A stretch of 40,229 bases of DNA. It comes from Mycobacterium sp. (GTDB lineage: Bacteria; Actinomycetota; Actinomycetes; Mycobacteriales; Mycobacteriaceae). The stretch lies in NCBI GenBank assembly GCA_020438865.1, contig JAGQTU010000034.1, positions 1 to 40,229 on the forward strand, in the 5' to 3' direction. Both the position numbers and the translations under genes were made by a program. Below the pieces are notes generated by a model. It saw only the letters and a program-made list of their open reading frames with translations. It ran no database searches and was not told the DNA's origin. Below, one piece after another: positions 9,740 through 17,773 of this stretch (position 1 is the stretch's first letter; each line of letters begins with the position of its first letter).

Positions 9740-11065
9740 ATGAACCGGTCTCGCCGCACCCGTGGAATCCGTCCCGTCTCGCGCACCGGGACTTATCTGC
9801 GTCTCGGCATCGGGGCCTTGGCGGCGGTCGTTATGACGGGGTGCGCCACCTCGACCACCACGCCCGCCGGGCAGGAGGCCGCCCCGTCCAGGCCCGCGTC
9901 GAGCGCCGCTTCGGCGCCGGCGACGCCGGCGGCCGCTCATGGTGTCGAGGGGAGTCTCGCCGATGTTCCCTGGTCGAAGGTGGGCCCCGGCTGGGCGCTG
10001 GCCGTGTGGAGCCCGGCCACCCCGCACCGGCCCGGTGAGCAGCAGGCCCCAGGCGAACCGGCCGGCGAGAACGCGGGCAGCACCCTCTTCTTGGTCGACC
10101 CCGCCGGTGACCGCTACGCCATCACCACGTTCGCACCGGGCGCCAACATGGATCTGGTCGACTGGTCGGGTGACGGCGGCCACGCGCTGCTCACCCAGGC
10201 GGTCGCCACCCGATCGTCGGTGCTGTCGGTGGATCTGCACACCGGCGCGCAGACCGCGCTGTCTGGCGTCGGCCAGCCACGTTTCACCCGGCCCAACGGC
10301 ACCGCGCTGCTGATCTCGACCCACTTCAACGGCGCCGAGCCCGGCACCCTGAAACGGGTTGACCTGCAAGGCAATCTGCAGTTGACGTACCCGACCGAGC
10401 AGCTGGGCGGCGCCGGGCAGTTCAGCGGCGCCTTCGCGGAATCGCCCGACGGCAAGCAACTGGTGCTCGGCACCGCCAACCTGAACAACAACCTGGTGCC
10501 CAGGGCCGACAACAGCCTCGTCGTCCTGGACAACGACGGAACCGTGGTCCGGACGTTGGCGGCACCGATGCCCAAGGCCCTCTGCGCCCCGGTGAAATGG
10601 TGGACCGCGGGGTCGATCCTGGCGCACTGCACCGCCGTCGGAAGCTCGGCGAACCAGTTGTGGGAGGTGCCGTTGGACGGCGCCAAGCCCACGCCGATCA
10701 CGGCGCTCAACTCCGGCCAGGGGGACGACCCGGGCTTCCGGGGCGACCTCGGCGACGGGGACGCCTGGAAGCTGCCGAGCGGAACGTTCCTGCAATCGGC
10801 CGGCGCCTGCGGCACCGGGTTCCTTTCCCGCCTCACCCCCGACGGGCACATCACCCGGGTCACGGTTCCTGGGGTGTCGGACGACGTCGTCGTCACCGGC
10901 GCGACGGCCGATGCGCTGGTGTTGCGCGGCCAGGTGGGTTGCGCCGAAACCACGTCGCTGGTGCGCTACGACCCCGCCGCCAACACCGTGACGGCGCTGC
11001 TCGGACCGCCGATCAACGGCGGCGCGGTCGGCCGGGCCTTGCTCTTCCCGAGCCGGGATTCCTAA
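9740..11065 (+). CDS. Secreted lipoprotein with a predicted beta-propeller-like domain
   Basis: A 441-residue protein starting at the ATG at 9740, preceded by GAAGGG. Residues 1-35 are a lipoprotein signal peptide: a basic N-region (NRSRRTRGIR), a hydrophobic stretch, then VMTGC with Cys35 as the lipidation site. A Ser/Thr/Ala/Pro-rich linker follows. The rest has repeating strand patterns such as FAESPDGKQLVLGTANL and NSLVVLDNDGTVVRTL, like TolB/WD40-type propellers. Cysteines appear in spaced pairs, consistent with export. Function is unknown. It follows the DHA2 exporter by 72 bp on the same strand, so the two could be cotranscribed. Confidence 0.8.
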   Translation: MNRSRRTRGIRPVSRTGTYLRLGIGALAAVVMTGCATSTTTPAGQEAAPSRPASSAASAPATPAAAHGVEGSLADVPWSKVGPGWALAVWSPATPHRPGEQQAPGEPAGENAGSTLFLVDPAGDRYAITTFAPGANMDLVDWSGDGGHALLTQAVATRSSVLSVDLHTGAQTALSGVGQPRFTRPNGTALLISTHFNGAEPGTLKRVDLQGNLQLTYPTEQLGGAGQFSGAFAESPDGKQLVLGTANLNNNLVPRADNSLVVLDNDGTVVRTLAAPMPKALCAPVKWWTAGSILAHCTAVGSSANQLWEVPLDGAKPTPITALNSGQGDDPGFRGDLGDGDAWKLPSGTFLQSAGACGTGFLSRLTPDGHITRVTVPGVSDDVVVTGATADALVLRGQVGCAETTSLVRYDPAANTVTALLGPPINGGAVGRALLFPSRDS

Positions 11066-11144
11066 CCCCTCACCGGGTGCCGGCCCCGCCTCGCAAGAGG
11101 GATATGCTCCCTCGAGGAGAATCGCATTTCCAGCGAGGAGAACG

Positions 11145-11975
11145 ATGGCCGAGACGCACGCGCTCACCGACCGCACACTGGTGATATCGGGGGCCAGCCG
11201 GGGTATCGGGCTGGCCATCGCGCTGGGCGCGGCCCGGCGTGGCGCAAACGTCGTGCTGCTGGCCAAGACGGCTGAGCCGCATCCGAAACTGCCCGGCACG
11301 GTCTACACCGCAGCCGCCGAGATCGAGGCCGCCGGCGGCAAGGCCGTCGCGGTGGTGGGCGACGTGCGCAGCGAGGAGGATGTCGCCCGTGCCGTCGGCA
11401 CCGCGGTCGAGCACTTCGGCGGGGTGGACGTCTGCGTCAACAACGCCAGCGCCATTGCCACCGAGCCCACCGAACAGCTGTCGGCCAAGAAGTTCGACCT
11501 CATGCAGCAGATCAACATCCGCGGCACGTTTCTGCTGACCAAGGCCTGCCTGCCGCATCTGCGCCGCTCGCCCAACGGCCACGTGGTGACGATCGCCCCG
11601 CCGTTGAACCTCAACCCGTACTGGCTGGGCGCCCACCCCGCCTACACCCTGTCGAAGTACGGCATGACACTGCTGTCGATGGGGTGGGCGGCCGAATATG
11701 CCGACACCGGAATCGGTTTCACGTGCCTGTGGCCGGAGACCTACATCGCGACCTCGGCGGTGGCCAACTCGCCGGACTTTGAGAAGGCCCTGGCGTCCTC
11801 GCGCAGTCCGGAGATCATGGCCGACGCGGCGGTGGAGATCCTGACTTCCTCGGGCGCCGAGGTCAACGGCAAATGTCTGATCGACTCCGAGGTGCTGCGC
11901 GCGGCCGGAGTGCAGGATCTGTCGCGCTACGGCGGCGGGGACGACCCGATCGTCGACATCTTCGTCGACCGCTGA
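11145..11975 (+). CDS. HSDL2-like short-chain dehydrogenase (catalytic Ser position is Ala)
   Basis: A 276-residue classical-size SDR resembling human HSDL2 and mycobacterial Rv3224-type proteins. The cofactor loop is SGASRGIG (15-22), followed by NNAS (99-102). The active-site Tyr167 and Lys171 are in AYTLSKYGM. The segment TIAPPLNLNPYW has Ala151 where HSDL2, as I remember it, has the catalytic Ser (ISPPLN), so turnover may be altered. GAGGAG lies at about 11136, a few nt before the ATG at 11145, giving a strong start. It is convergent with the hypothetical gene at 11989, 13 bp away. Substrate unknown. Confidence 0.88.
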   Translation: MAETHALTDRTLVISGASRGIGLAIALGAARRGANVVLLAKTAEPHPKLPGTVYTAAAEIEAAGGKAVAVVGDVRSEEDVARAVGTAVEHFGGVDVCVNNASAIATEPTEQLSAKKFDLMQQINIRGTFLLTKACLPHLRRSPNGHVVTIAPPLNLNPYWLGAHPAYTLSKYGMTLLSMGWAAEYADTGIGFTCLWPETYIATSAVANSPDFEKALASSRSPEIMADAAVEILTSSGAEVNGKCLIDSEVLRAAGVQDLSRYGGGDDPIVDIFVDR

Positions 11976-11988
11976 GGCTGGGCCCCGG

Positions 11989-12549
11989 TCAGCCGGCGGG
12001 CAGCAGGTCGGGGTAGTCGGTGCGCGTCGGCCTGCCGTGGCTGTAGAACGCCTCGAATGCCGCGACCGGCGCCGGGTCCGTCCCGGCAGCCGATGCCGCC
12101 TGGGCCTTGAACACCCTTGCGGCCGAGCTCAATTCGTGTCGAACCGCGGCGCCACGGCTGCCCAGCACGGGAATCCAGGCGTCGCCCCACAGCGTGACCT
12201 CGGTGCGCGCCGAACGCAGAGCGTGGCCCACCGCGTCGCGCACCCGGTCCTCGGCGTTGCACACCGGCCCGGCCGCCGCGAGGGCGCGGGTCGGCGGGCG
12301 GCTGCCGAGCAGGGCTTCCAGGCCCACGGTGCGCACTCCCAGAATCCGCAGCGGCGCCGCGTCCAGGCCGTGCGGCACTGCGACCGTGACGTCCCAGCCG
12401 GCCATCACCCGGTCGAACAACCAGCCTCCGGCGCAGGCGACCACGTCGGCGACGGACCCGCCGATGACGTCGAGCTCGTACCGGGCGACCCGCGGCGTGC
12501 GCTGACCGCGGCCCGCGACCGGTTCTACCTCGAACGCGTCAGCCCTCAT
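11989..12549 (-). CDS. Conserved hypothetical protein controlled by the shared element
   Basis: A 186-residue protein that I do not recognise. It starts RADAFEVEPVAGRG and contains a hydrophobic stretch near ADVVACAGGWLFDRVMAGWD. The middle, with GWDVTVAVPHGLD followed by PLRILGVRTVGLEALL, has an alpha/beta look. The C-terminus (FEAFYSHGRPTRTDYPDLLP) is rich in aromatic and acidic residues. No signal peptide or clear membrane helix was seen. I start at the ATG at 12549; a TTG at 12576 would begin inside the regulatory element. The element before it (12556-12586) is shared with the catabolic operons at 15967 and 16051, which suggests coregulation and perhaps a role in the same pathway. Confidence 0.7.
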   Translation of the reverse strand: MRADAFEVEPVAGRGQRTPRVARYELDVIGGSVADVVACAGGWLFDRVMAGWDVTVAVPHGLDAAPLRILGVRTVGLEALLGSRPPTRALAAAGPVCNAEDRVRDAVGHALRSARTEVTLWGDAWIPVLGSRGAAVRHELSSAARVFKAQAASAAGTDPAPVAAFEAFYSHGRPTRTDYPDLLPAG

Positions 12550-12555
12550 GGAGAC

Positions 12556-12586
12556 AGCGTGACACTTTGACGGCAATCTGTAAAGG
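12556..12586 (-). promoter_or_regulatory. Shared bipartite element, copy A
   Basis: On the plus strand the bases read AGCGTGACACTT, 11 variable bases, then TGTAAAGG. The same arrangement with the same spacing occurs at 16014-16044. Read on the minus strand it can be a promoter: TTTACA (12579-12584), 17 bp, CACGCT (12556-12561), then 6 nt to the ATG at 12549. It could equally be an operator, since GTGACA and TGTAAA are degenerate inverted half-sites. It lies exactly between the hydrolase stop and the hypothetical gene start. Confidence 0.6.
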
Positions 12587-13540
12587 TCAGTTCGTCGTGA
12601 AGAATCGCCGCAGCGCGCCGGCCTGCATCTCGTGCAGCGCCTCGCTGACGGCCCAGTCTGGGCACAGTGAGTCGAAGCCGTGGCAGGTCCCGCCGAAGAC
12701 GTGCAGGTCGGTGCGGACCCCGCACCGCATCAGCTGGCGGGCGTAATCGAGCGCCTCGTCGCGCAGCGGGTCCAGTTCCGAACAGGTGATGAATGTGCTT
12801 GCCGCGCCGATCAATCGGTGATGACGCGCGGGCACCGAATCGGCGGTGGGTGGGCTGTCGCCCAGATAGTGGCGCCACATCAGGGCGGCCGCGGGGCCGT
12901 CGAACCCGGGGGTCGCAGGGAACTCGGCCTTCGACGCCGTCGGCCGGTCGTCGAGCACCGGCTGGTGCAGCAGGGTCCCCACGATCGGGGGCAACGCGTC
13001 CTCGGCGCGCCGCTGGGCCAGCCCGGCGGCCAGCGCCGCGCCGGCACTGCTGCCGGCCACGGCCAGCCGGTGCGGGTCGATGCCGAGGTCCCCGGCCCTG
13101 CTCGACACCCACCGCAGGACCGCGGCGGCGTCGTCGAGCGCGGCCGGGAAGGGGTGCTCGGGGGCCAGCCGGTAGCCGACGGAGACGACGGTGCAGGCCG
13201 CGCGGCGGGCCAGCCCGACGCACTGACGATGATCGGTGTCGAGGTTGCCCAGCACGAATGCGCCTGCGTGACAGTAGATCACCGCGGGTGACGGCGCGGT
13301 GGCGCCGCGGTAGACCCGGACTGGGACGGCGGGCCCGCCATCGCGCGGTACCGTCAGGTCGGTGATGTCGACACCGGAGGTGTCGACGGCCGCGACGGCC
13401 GCGCGCCGGCGCTCGTCGAGTGACTGTCGCACGGCGGCAAGGGTTCCCGATGACAGGTCGCTACGCGCGTTGGCGAACTCCCGCAGGGCGGGGTCGAGCC
13501 GCCGGACGATCTCGGGGTCGGGCCCGTCGGGCGCGCTCAC
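12587..13540 (-). CDS. Alpha/beta hydrolase, hormone-sensitive lipase (HSL) type
   Basis: A 317-residue cytosolic esterase/lipase-like enzyme. The oxyanion motif is HAGAF (91-95), a variant of HGGG. The nucleophile elbow is GSSAG (163-167, Ser165). Asp257 in SELDPLRDE and His287 in TCHGFD complete the triad. It is the last gene of the four-gene operon. I chose the GTG at 13540 because it overlaps the upstream stop as GTGA, matching the other junctions in this operon; a GTG at 13555 would add five residues. It probably hydrolyses an ester or lactone in the same pathway; the substrate is unknown. Confidence 0.9.
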   Translation of the reverse strand: MSAPDGPDPEIVRRLDPALREFANARSDLSSGTLAAVRQSLDERRRAAVAAVDTSGVDITDLTVPRDGGPAVPVRVYRGATAPSPAVIYCHAGAFVLGNLDTDHRQCVGLARRAACTVVSVGYRLAPEHPFPAALDDAAAVLRWVSSRAGDLGIDPHRLAVAGSSAGAALAAGLAQRRAEDALPPIVGTLLHQPVLDDRPTASKAEFPATPGFDGPAAALMWRHYLGDSPPTADSVPARHHRLIGAASTFITCSELDPLRDEALDYARQLMRCGVRTDLHVFGGTCHGFDSLCPDWAVSEALHEMQAGALRRFFTTN

Positions 13541-14247
13541 CCGATCTGCAGGCACTGACCACCGTCGACGACGAGCTCGGATCCGGTGATGAACGCGGCG
13601 CGATCGGAGACCAGGAACGCCACCGCGTCGGCGATCTCCATCGGCTGCCCGAGCCGGCCGCTGTAGGCGCGTGCGACCAGACGCTCGCGGGCCTTTTCGT
13701 CGAGCATGGGGGTCTCGATTGGGCCGGGGAAAACCGCGTTGACCCGGATGCCGTCACCGGCCAGTTCCGCGGCGGCGATCTGGGTCAGGCCGCGCAGTGC
13801 CCACTTCGACGACCCGTAGGCGGCGTGGTACGGGAACGGCCGGATCGCTCCGGTGCTGCAGGTGTTGACGATGGCGGCGCCCTGTGCGCCGCGCAGGTGT
13901 TCCAGAACCGTGCTGATACCCAGGAACGGGCCCAGAGTGTTGACCCGCCAGGCGCGTTCGAACCCCTCGGCCGTCTCCTCGCCGAGCGGCGCGCGGTGCA
14001 GCACGCCCGCGTTGTTCACCAGCACGTTGAGCCCGCCGAAGGTGTCGACCACCCGCGCCACCGCCGCCGACCACTGCGGGGCCGAGCTCACGTCGAGTTC
14101 CACCTGCAGCACCCCGGGGTCATCGGGCGTCATCTCGGCGCGGTCGGCCGCCGCGACCAGGAAGCCGTCGGCGCGCAGCCGCGTCACGATCGCCGCGCCC
14201 TGACCGCGCGCCGCCCCGGTGACCAGTGCGACCCGGTCCCCGCTCAC
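13537..14247 (-). CDS. Short-chain dehydrogenase/reductase (SDR)
   Basis: A 236-residue classical SDR. The cofactor motif is TGAARGQG (10-17), NNAG lies at 78-81, and the catalytic residues are Asn103, Ser131, Tyr144 and Lys148 (YGSSK). The C-terminal GSELVVDGG is typical of FabG-like enzymes. The GTG start at 14247 overlaps the aldolase stop by 4 nt. It is expected to oxidise a secondary alcohol or reduce a ketone with NAD(P)(H) in the catabolic block. There is no sign of damage. The exact substrate cannot be read from the sequence. Confidence 0.92.
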   Translation of the reverse strand: MSGDRVALVTGAARGQGAAIVTRLRADGFLVAAADRAEMTPDDPGVLQVELDVSSAPQWSAAVARVVDTFGGLNVLVNNAGVLHRAPLGEETAEGFERAWRVNTLGPFLGISTVLEHLRGAQGAAIVNTCSTGAIRPFPYHAAYGSSKWALRGLTQIAAAELAGDGIRVNAVFPGPIETPMLDEKARERLVARAYSGRLGQPMEIADAVAFLVSDRAAFITGSELVVDGGQCLQIG

Positions 14248-14999
14248 CGCGGGCCCGCCGCTTCGTCGAGATGGGCGAGCGCCCCGCGCCGCAGCGCCTG
14301 GGACTCGGCGGCCAGGGTGATCATCTGAAAGCCCAACGCGGCCAATTCCTTCCCCGTCACACCATTACCCGCGTGCACGCCCGCGACGACACCGGAAGCC
14401 GTGGCTGCCCGCTGCACGCGGGCCATGGCGTTGCGAACCTGCGGGTGACCGGTGGCTCCGGCCACCGGCACGCCCAGCGAGATGGCGAGATCGGCCGGGC
14501 CGACGTAGATGCCGGAAAGTCCCGGCACCGAGCAGATCTCATCGACCGCGGCCAGTCCGGCGGTGGTCTCGATCATCGCGAACACGCTGACCCGCGACTG
14601 CAGCTCCGCGGGATCGTGGCCCAGGTCGGCCCGCAGCGGACCGAAACTGCGCAGCCCGTCGGGTGCGTAGCGGGTGGCGGCGACCGCGGCCGCGGCCTGC
14701 GCGGGGTTGTCGACCATCGCGACGATGACGGCGTCGGCTCCCGCGTCGAGCACCCGGCCGATCGGCGCCGGGTCGGCCGAGGGCAGGCGCACCGCGGTCG
14801 CGATCGGCACGTGTTCGAGCCGCCGCAGGATCACCGCCACCTCGGCGTCGTCGAGATAGCCGTGCTGGACGTCGAATCCGACGTAGTGGTAGCCCGCGCG
14901 GGCGAACTCCTCAGGGCCGTTGAAACTCGGCGCGGTGATCCAGCCGCCCCACGCCTGCGCCCCGCCCGCCAGCGCCTGCTGCAACCTGCCGTCGCTCAT
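14244..14999 (-). CDS. HpcH/HpaI-family class II aldolase (2-keto-3-deoxy acid type)
   Basis: A 251-residue metal-dependent aldolase-family protein. Enzymes of this family cleave 4-hydroxy-2-oxo acids, usually to pyruvate plus an aldehyde. Visible signatures are FDVQHGYLDD (His46), RLPSADP (Arg71), AMIETTAGL (metal ligand Glu144) and YVGPADLAISLG (metal ligand Asp170). The ATG at 14999 overlaps the MDR stop as ATGA, so the two are translationally coupled. Its presence means the pathway probably passes through a 4-hydroxy-2-oxo acid. A lyase acting on CoA esters (HpcH/CitE branch) is less likely given the QHG and GPADL pattern. Confidence 0.92.
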   Translation of the reverse strand: MSDGRLQQALAGGAQAWGGWITAPSFNGPEEFARAGYHYVGFDVQHGYLDDAEVAVILRRLEHVPIATAVRLPSADPAPIGRVLDAGADAVIVAMVDNPAQAAAAVAATRYAPDGLRSFGPLRADLGHDPAELQSRVSVFAMIETTAGLAAVDEICSVPGLSGIYVGPADLAISLGVPVAGATGHPQVRNAMARVQRAATASGVVAGVHAGNGVTGKELAALGFQMITLAAESQALRRGALAHLDEAAGPR

Positions 15000-15967
15000 G
15001 ACCCGGCGATCGCGATCTTGACCCGGCCGGGTGTCGGTCGGCAGGCGAACTCGAACGCCTCCTGCACCTCATCGATGCCGAACGAGTGGGTGACGTACAT
15101 GCCCAGCAGGTCGGGGTGCTCGCGGGCGAACGCGTCGGCCTCCTCGAGCATCCGCCGGCGGTCCAGCGTCACACCGGATTTCAGCGTCAGGTTGTTGCGC
15201 AGCATGGTGCGCATGCTGATCGGGTAGCTGTCGTCGTCGGGCACCCCGAAGTAGAAGACCGTGCCCCCGAACGCGGCCGCCTCGACCGCGTGGTTGAGGG
15301 TGGCGACCTGATGGCCGACGGCCTCGATGACGACGTCGGGCTTGTCGTGCGGCGAGAGGTGGGCGATCCAGCGGTCACTGGTGGTCCGCACGACGGTGTC
15401 GACGCCGAACTTCGCGGCGATGTCGTCGCGGTAGATCGGTTCCACGCCGGTGACGCGGGCGGCGCCGAACGCCTTCGCGACATAGGAGAACAGCAAGCCG
15501 ATCGAGCCCTGCCCGATCACCGCGACCCGCTTGTCGTGCAGCGGCGGAAGTTGTTCCACGGCATAAAGAATGCAGGCCAGCGGTTGCAGGCCCACGGCGT
15601 GCGCGGGGCTGAGCGTGTCGTGGTAGGGCGCCAGTCCGTTGCCGTCGGAGCTGACGTACTCCATCAGGCCGTCGAAGCCTGAGGCCCAGCCGACCACGCG
15701 GTCGCCGGTCCGGTGGCCGGGATGCGCGGTGGCGACCACCTCACCGACGATCTCGTGGATGGGGAAACCCGCCATCTCCGCGGCCAGTGTGCCGGTGTCG
15801 CCGGGCAGGCGGCCCTGCACGCCCCTGAAGCCCGGCAGGTCGCTGCCGCAGATGCCGGCGGCGAGGAAGCGCAGCAGTACCTGCCCGTCCCGGAGGTCGC
15901 CGGTGTCGGGTTCGGGCAACACGGTCCGCTCGAATGTGTACGGCGCGACGAGTCGGTAGCACCACAC
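14996..15967 (-). CDS. Medium-chain (MDR) zinc-type alcohol/polyol dehydrogenase
   Basis: A 323-residue MDR enzyme, first gene of the minus operon. Catalytic zinc ligands are Cys40 (GICGSD) and His71-Glu72 (PIHEIVGEV). The Rossmann motif is VIGQGSIGLL near residue 150. The four-cysteine structural zinc lobe of classical ADHs is absent and the protein is short, so it belongs to a smaller MDR subgroup. It starts at the GTG at 15967. No good ribosome site is visible, and the upstream leader is about 40 nt if the shared element is its promoter. It may oxidise an alcohol or polyol to supply the aldolase route. Confidence 0.9.
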   Translation of the reverse strand: MWCYRLVAPYTFERTVLPEPDTGDLRDGQVLLRFLAAGICGSDLPGFRGVQGRLPGDTGTLAAEMAGFPIHEIVGEVVATAHPGHRTGDRVVGWASGFDGLMEYVSSDGNGLAPYHDTLSPAHAVGLQPLACILYAVEQLPPLHDKRVAVIGQGSIGLLFSYVAKAFGAARVTGVEPIYRDDIAAKFGVDTVVRTTSDRWIAHLSPHDKPDVVIEAVGHQVATLNHAVEAAAFGGTVFYFGVPDDDSYPISMRTMLRNNLTLKSGVTLDRRRMLEEADAFAREHPDLLGMYVTHSFGIDEVQEAFEFACRPTPGRVKIAIAGS

Positions 15968-16013
15968 GTTCTCAGCCCGCCGAGGTGGGGGTCGTTGACA
16001 GTGCCACGCCAGG

Positions 16014-16044
16014 AGCGTGACACTTGTGCGATGTTTTGTAAAGG
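16014..16044. promoter_or_regulatory. Shared bipartite element, copy B, between divergent catabolic operons
   Basis: It reads AGCGTGACACTT (16014-16025), 11 bases, then TGTAAAGG (16037-16044). The conserved 20 bases and the spacer length match copy A. It lies in the 83-bp gap between the MDR gene (minus) and the lactonase gene (plus). On the minus strand TTTACA and CACGCT are again 17 bp apart. On the plus strand the element ends 6 nt before the ATG at 16051, so a bound regulator would block that gene; AAAGG could also act there as a ribosome site. Confidence 0.65.
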
Positions 16045-16050
16045 CGTGCG

Positions 16051-16905
16051 ATGACCGTCACCGGCTCGCAGCGGCTAGGGCGAACACCGCTGGCCGAGGG
16101 GTTCTGTTTCGGTGAGGGCCCCCGGTGGTTCGAGGGGTTGCTCTGGTTCTCCGACATGCTCGGCGAGGCGGTCCACACCGTCGGCCTCAACGGGTCGGTG
16201 ACCGCGGTGCCGCTGCCGGGCCACAGTCCGTCGGGCCTGGGGTTCCGCCCCGATGGCACGCTGCTCATCGTGTCAGCAGAGCACAGGGTAGTGCTGCGCT
16301 ACGACGGCGACACGGTGGCCGAGATCGCCGACCTGGTCGGGATCGCACCGGCCAACCTGGGTGATCTGGTGGTCGACGGCCATGGCCGCGCCTACGTCGG
16401 TTCGCAGGCGCGCGAGGGCGGGGTGATCGCACGCATCGATCCCGATGACTCGGTGACGCTGGTGGCCGGTGATCTCGACTTCCCCAACGGGATGGTGATC
16501 ACCCCCGACGGCGGCACCCTGATCGTCGCGGAGTCGACCGGCCGCCGGCTGACCGCCTACGACATCGGCGCCGACGGTGGGCTGTCCGGACGCCGGGTGT
16601 TCGCCGGTGGCCTGGACGGGCCGCCGGACGGGATCGCCCTGGACGCCGAGGGCGCGGTGTGGACCTCGATGACGCTGGCGCACCAGTTTGAGCGGGTGCT
16701 GGCCGGCGGTGCCGTGACCGACCGCATCGACATCGGTGAGCGGGCGGCGATCGCCTGCATGCTCGGCGGGCCGGACCGCCGGACCCTGTTCCTGGTGTCC
16801 AGTTCCGATGCCTACCCGGCCAAGCTGGTCGGCACGCGGTTGTCGCGGGTCGAGACGGTCCGGGTGGACGTGCCCGGCGCGGGTTTTCCCTCCGTCGAAA
16901 GGTGA
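16051..16905 (+). CDS. SMP-30/gluconolactonase-like hydrolase
   Basis: A 284-residue six-bladed propeller enzyme of the SMP-30/LRE family, which hydrolyses sugar lactones or related lactones using a divalent metal. Expected metal ligands are visible: Glu22 in GEGPRW, Asn146 in FPNGM and Asp193 in PPDGIALD. Asn102 (PANLGDLVVD) is the usual pocket residue. There is no signal peptide, so it is cytosolic. It starts at the ATG at 16051, 6 nt after the shared element. Its stop overlaps a GTG of the next gene. It is divergent from the MDR-aldolase-SDR-hydrolase operon and probably serves the same pathway. Confidence 0.9.
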   Translation: MTVTGSQRLGRTPLAEGFCFGEGPRWFEGLLWFSDMLGEAVHTVGLNGSVTAVPLPGHSPSGLGFRPDGTLLIVSAEHRVVLRYDGDTVAEIADLVGIAPANLGDLVVDGHGRAYVGSQAREGGVIARIDPDDSVTLVAGDLDFPNGMVITPDGGTLIVAESTGRRLTAYDIGADGGLSGRRVFAGGLDGPPDGIALDAEGAVWTSMTLAHQFERVLAGGAVTDRIDIGERAAIACMLGGPDRRTLFLVSSSDAYPAKLVGTRLSRVETVRVDVPGAGFPSVER

Positions 16906-16907
16906 GC

Positions 16908-17726
16908 ATGTCCGACAGCTACTACGAACTCCTCGACCCGGCCGATCCGCTCGGCGAGCGGTTCCGCGCCACCGACATGGTTCGCAGTACCTGGTCGTCG
17001 CACATCCAGCACGGCGGTCCGGTGTCGGCGCTGCTGGTGCGGGCCTTGGAACGCTGCGCGCCGCGCCCCGACGCCCGGCTGAGCCGGGTTGTCGTCGACC
17101 TGCTCGGCGGTGTGCCCGCCGACGGCGACCTGTGGGTGAGCGCGACGGTGGATCGGAGCGGCAAGCAGATCGAGTTGCTGAGCGCGGTCCTGCTCGGCCA
17201 GGGGCCGGACGGCGCGCCGCGCCCGGTGGCCCGGGCCGGCGGCTGGCGGTTCCAGACGCTGGACACCGCCGCGCTGGTGGCCGACCCGGTGCCGCCGCTG
17301 CCCCCGCGCGAGCAGGGACGCAACCGCAACCTCGCCGAGAAGTTCGACCGCAACTACGTGCACAGCACGGAATGGCTCTGGCTCACCAAGCCGATGGCGC
17401 CGGGAGCGGGCGAGTCGTGGATCCGGCCGCTGGTCGACCTGGTCAAGGGTGAGGCGATGACGCCGACGCAGCGGTTGTTCTCGATCGCGGACTGTGCCAA
17501 CGGCATCGGAACCAGGATCGACATCACCCGGTACACGTTTCTGAACACCGACCTGGCCGTGCACGTGCACCGAGTGCCGGTCGGCGAGTGGGTCGGCATC
17601 CGGTCGGAGACCCGATACGGCCCGGACGGGGTCGCGACGACGGTGGGCACCCTCTTCGACGACGAGGGCGCCGTCGGTGTGATCCAGCAGGCGGTGCTGG
17701 TGCGGCCGCGACCGCCGAAGCCTTGA
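16908..17726 (+). CDS. TesB-like double hot-dog acyl-CoA thioesterase family protein
   Basis: A 272-residue protein of the thioesterase-like (TesB/4HBT_3) type common in mycobacteria. The N-terminal hot-dog has STWSSHIQHGGPVSALLVRA. The second half has FSIADCANGIGTRIDITRYT and the strand HRVPVGEWVGIRSETRYG. Such proteins hydrolyse or bind acyl-CoAs, but many have no known substrate. The ATG at 16908 has AAAGGTG upstream and is preferred; a GTG at 16902 overlaps the lactonase stop. It is cotranscribed with the lactonase, and its pairing with the catabolic operon suggests an acyl-CoA intermediate or product. Confidence 0.82.
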   Translation: MSDSYYELLDPADPLGERFRATDMVRSTWSSHIQHGGPVSALLVRALERCAPRPDARLSRVVVDLLGGVPADGDLWVSATVDRSGKQIELLSAVLLGQGPDGAPRPVARAGGWRFQTLDTAALVADPVPPLPPREQGRNRNLAEKFDRNYVHSTEWLWLTKPMAPGAGESWIRPLVDLVKGEAMTPTQRLFSIADCANGIGTRIDITRYTFLNTDLAVHVHRVPVGEWVGIRSETRYGPDGVATTVGTLFDDEGAVGVIQQAVLVRPRPPKP

Positions 17727-17733
17727 CCGGGCG

Positions 17734-17773
17734 CACCGCCCCGGCCCGAGGGCACCGTCGTTCCCGGGCGGTG
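17734..17773. terminator. Stem-loop at the convergent thioesterase/FAD-oxidase junction
   Basis: CACCGCCCCGG (17734-17744) pairs with CCCGGGCGGTG (17763-17773), 10 of 11 positions, around an 18-nt loop. It fills the space between the two stop codons. No T-tract follows. Confidence 0.45.

Noticed and set aside
16031-16044. TGTAAAGG as merely a ribosome-binding site
   Set aside because: The second copy at 12579-12586 is followed by no plus-strand start, so the conservation must have another cause, although AAAGG may also help the ATG at 16051.
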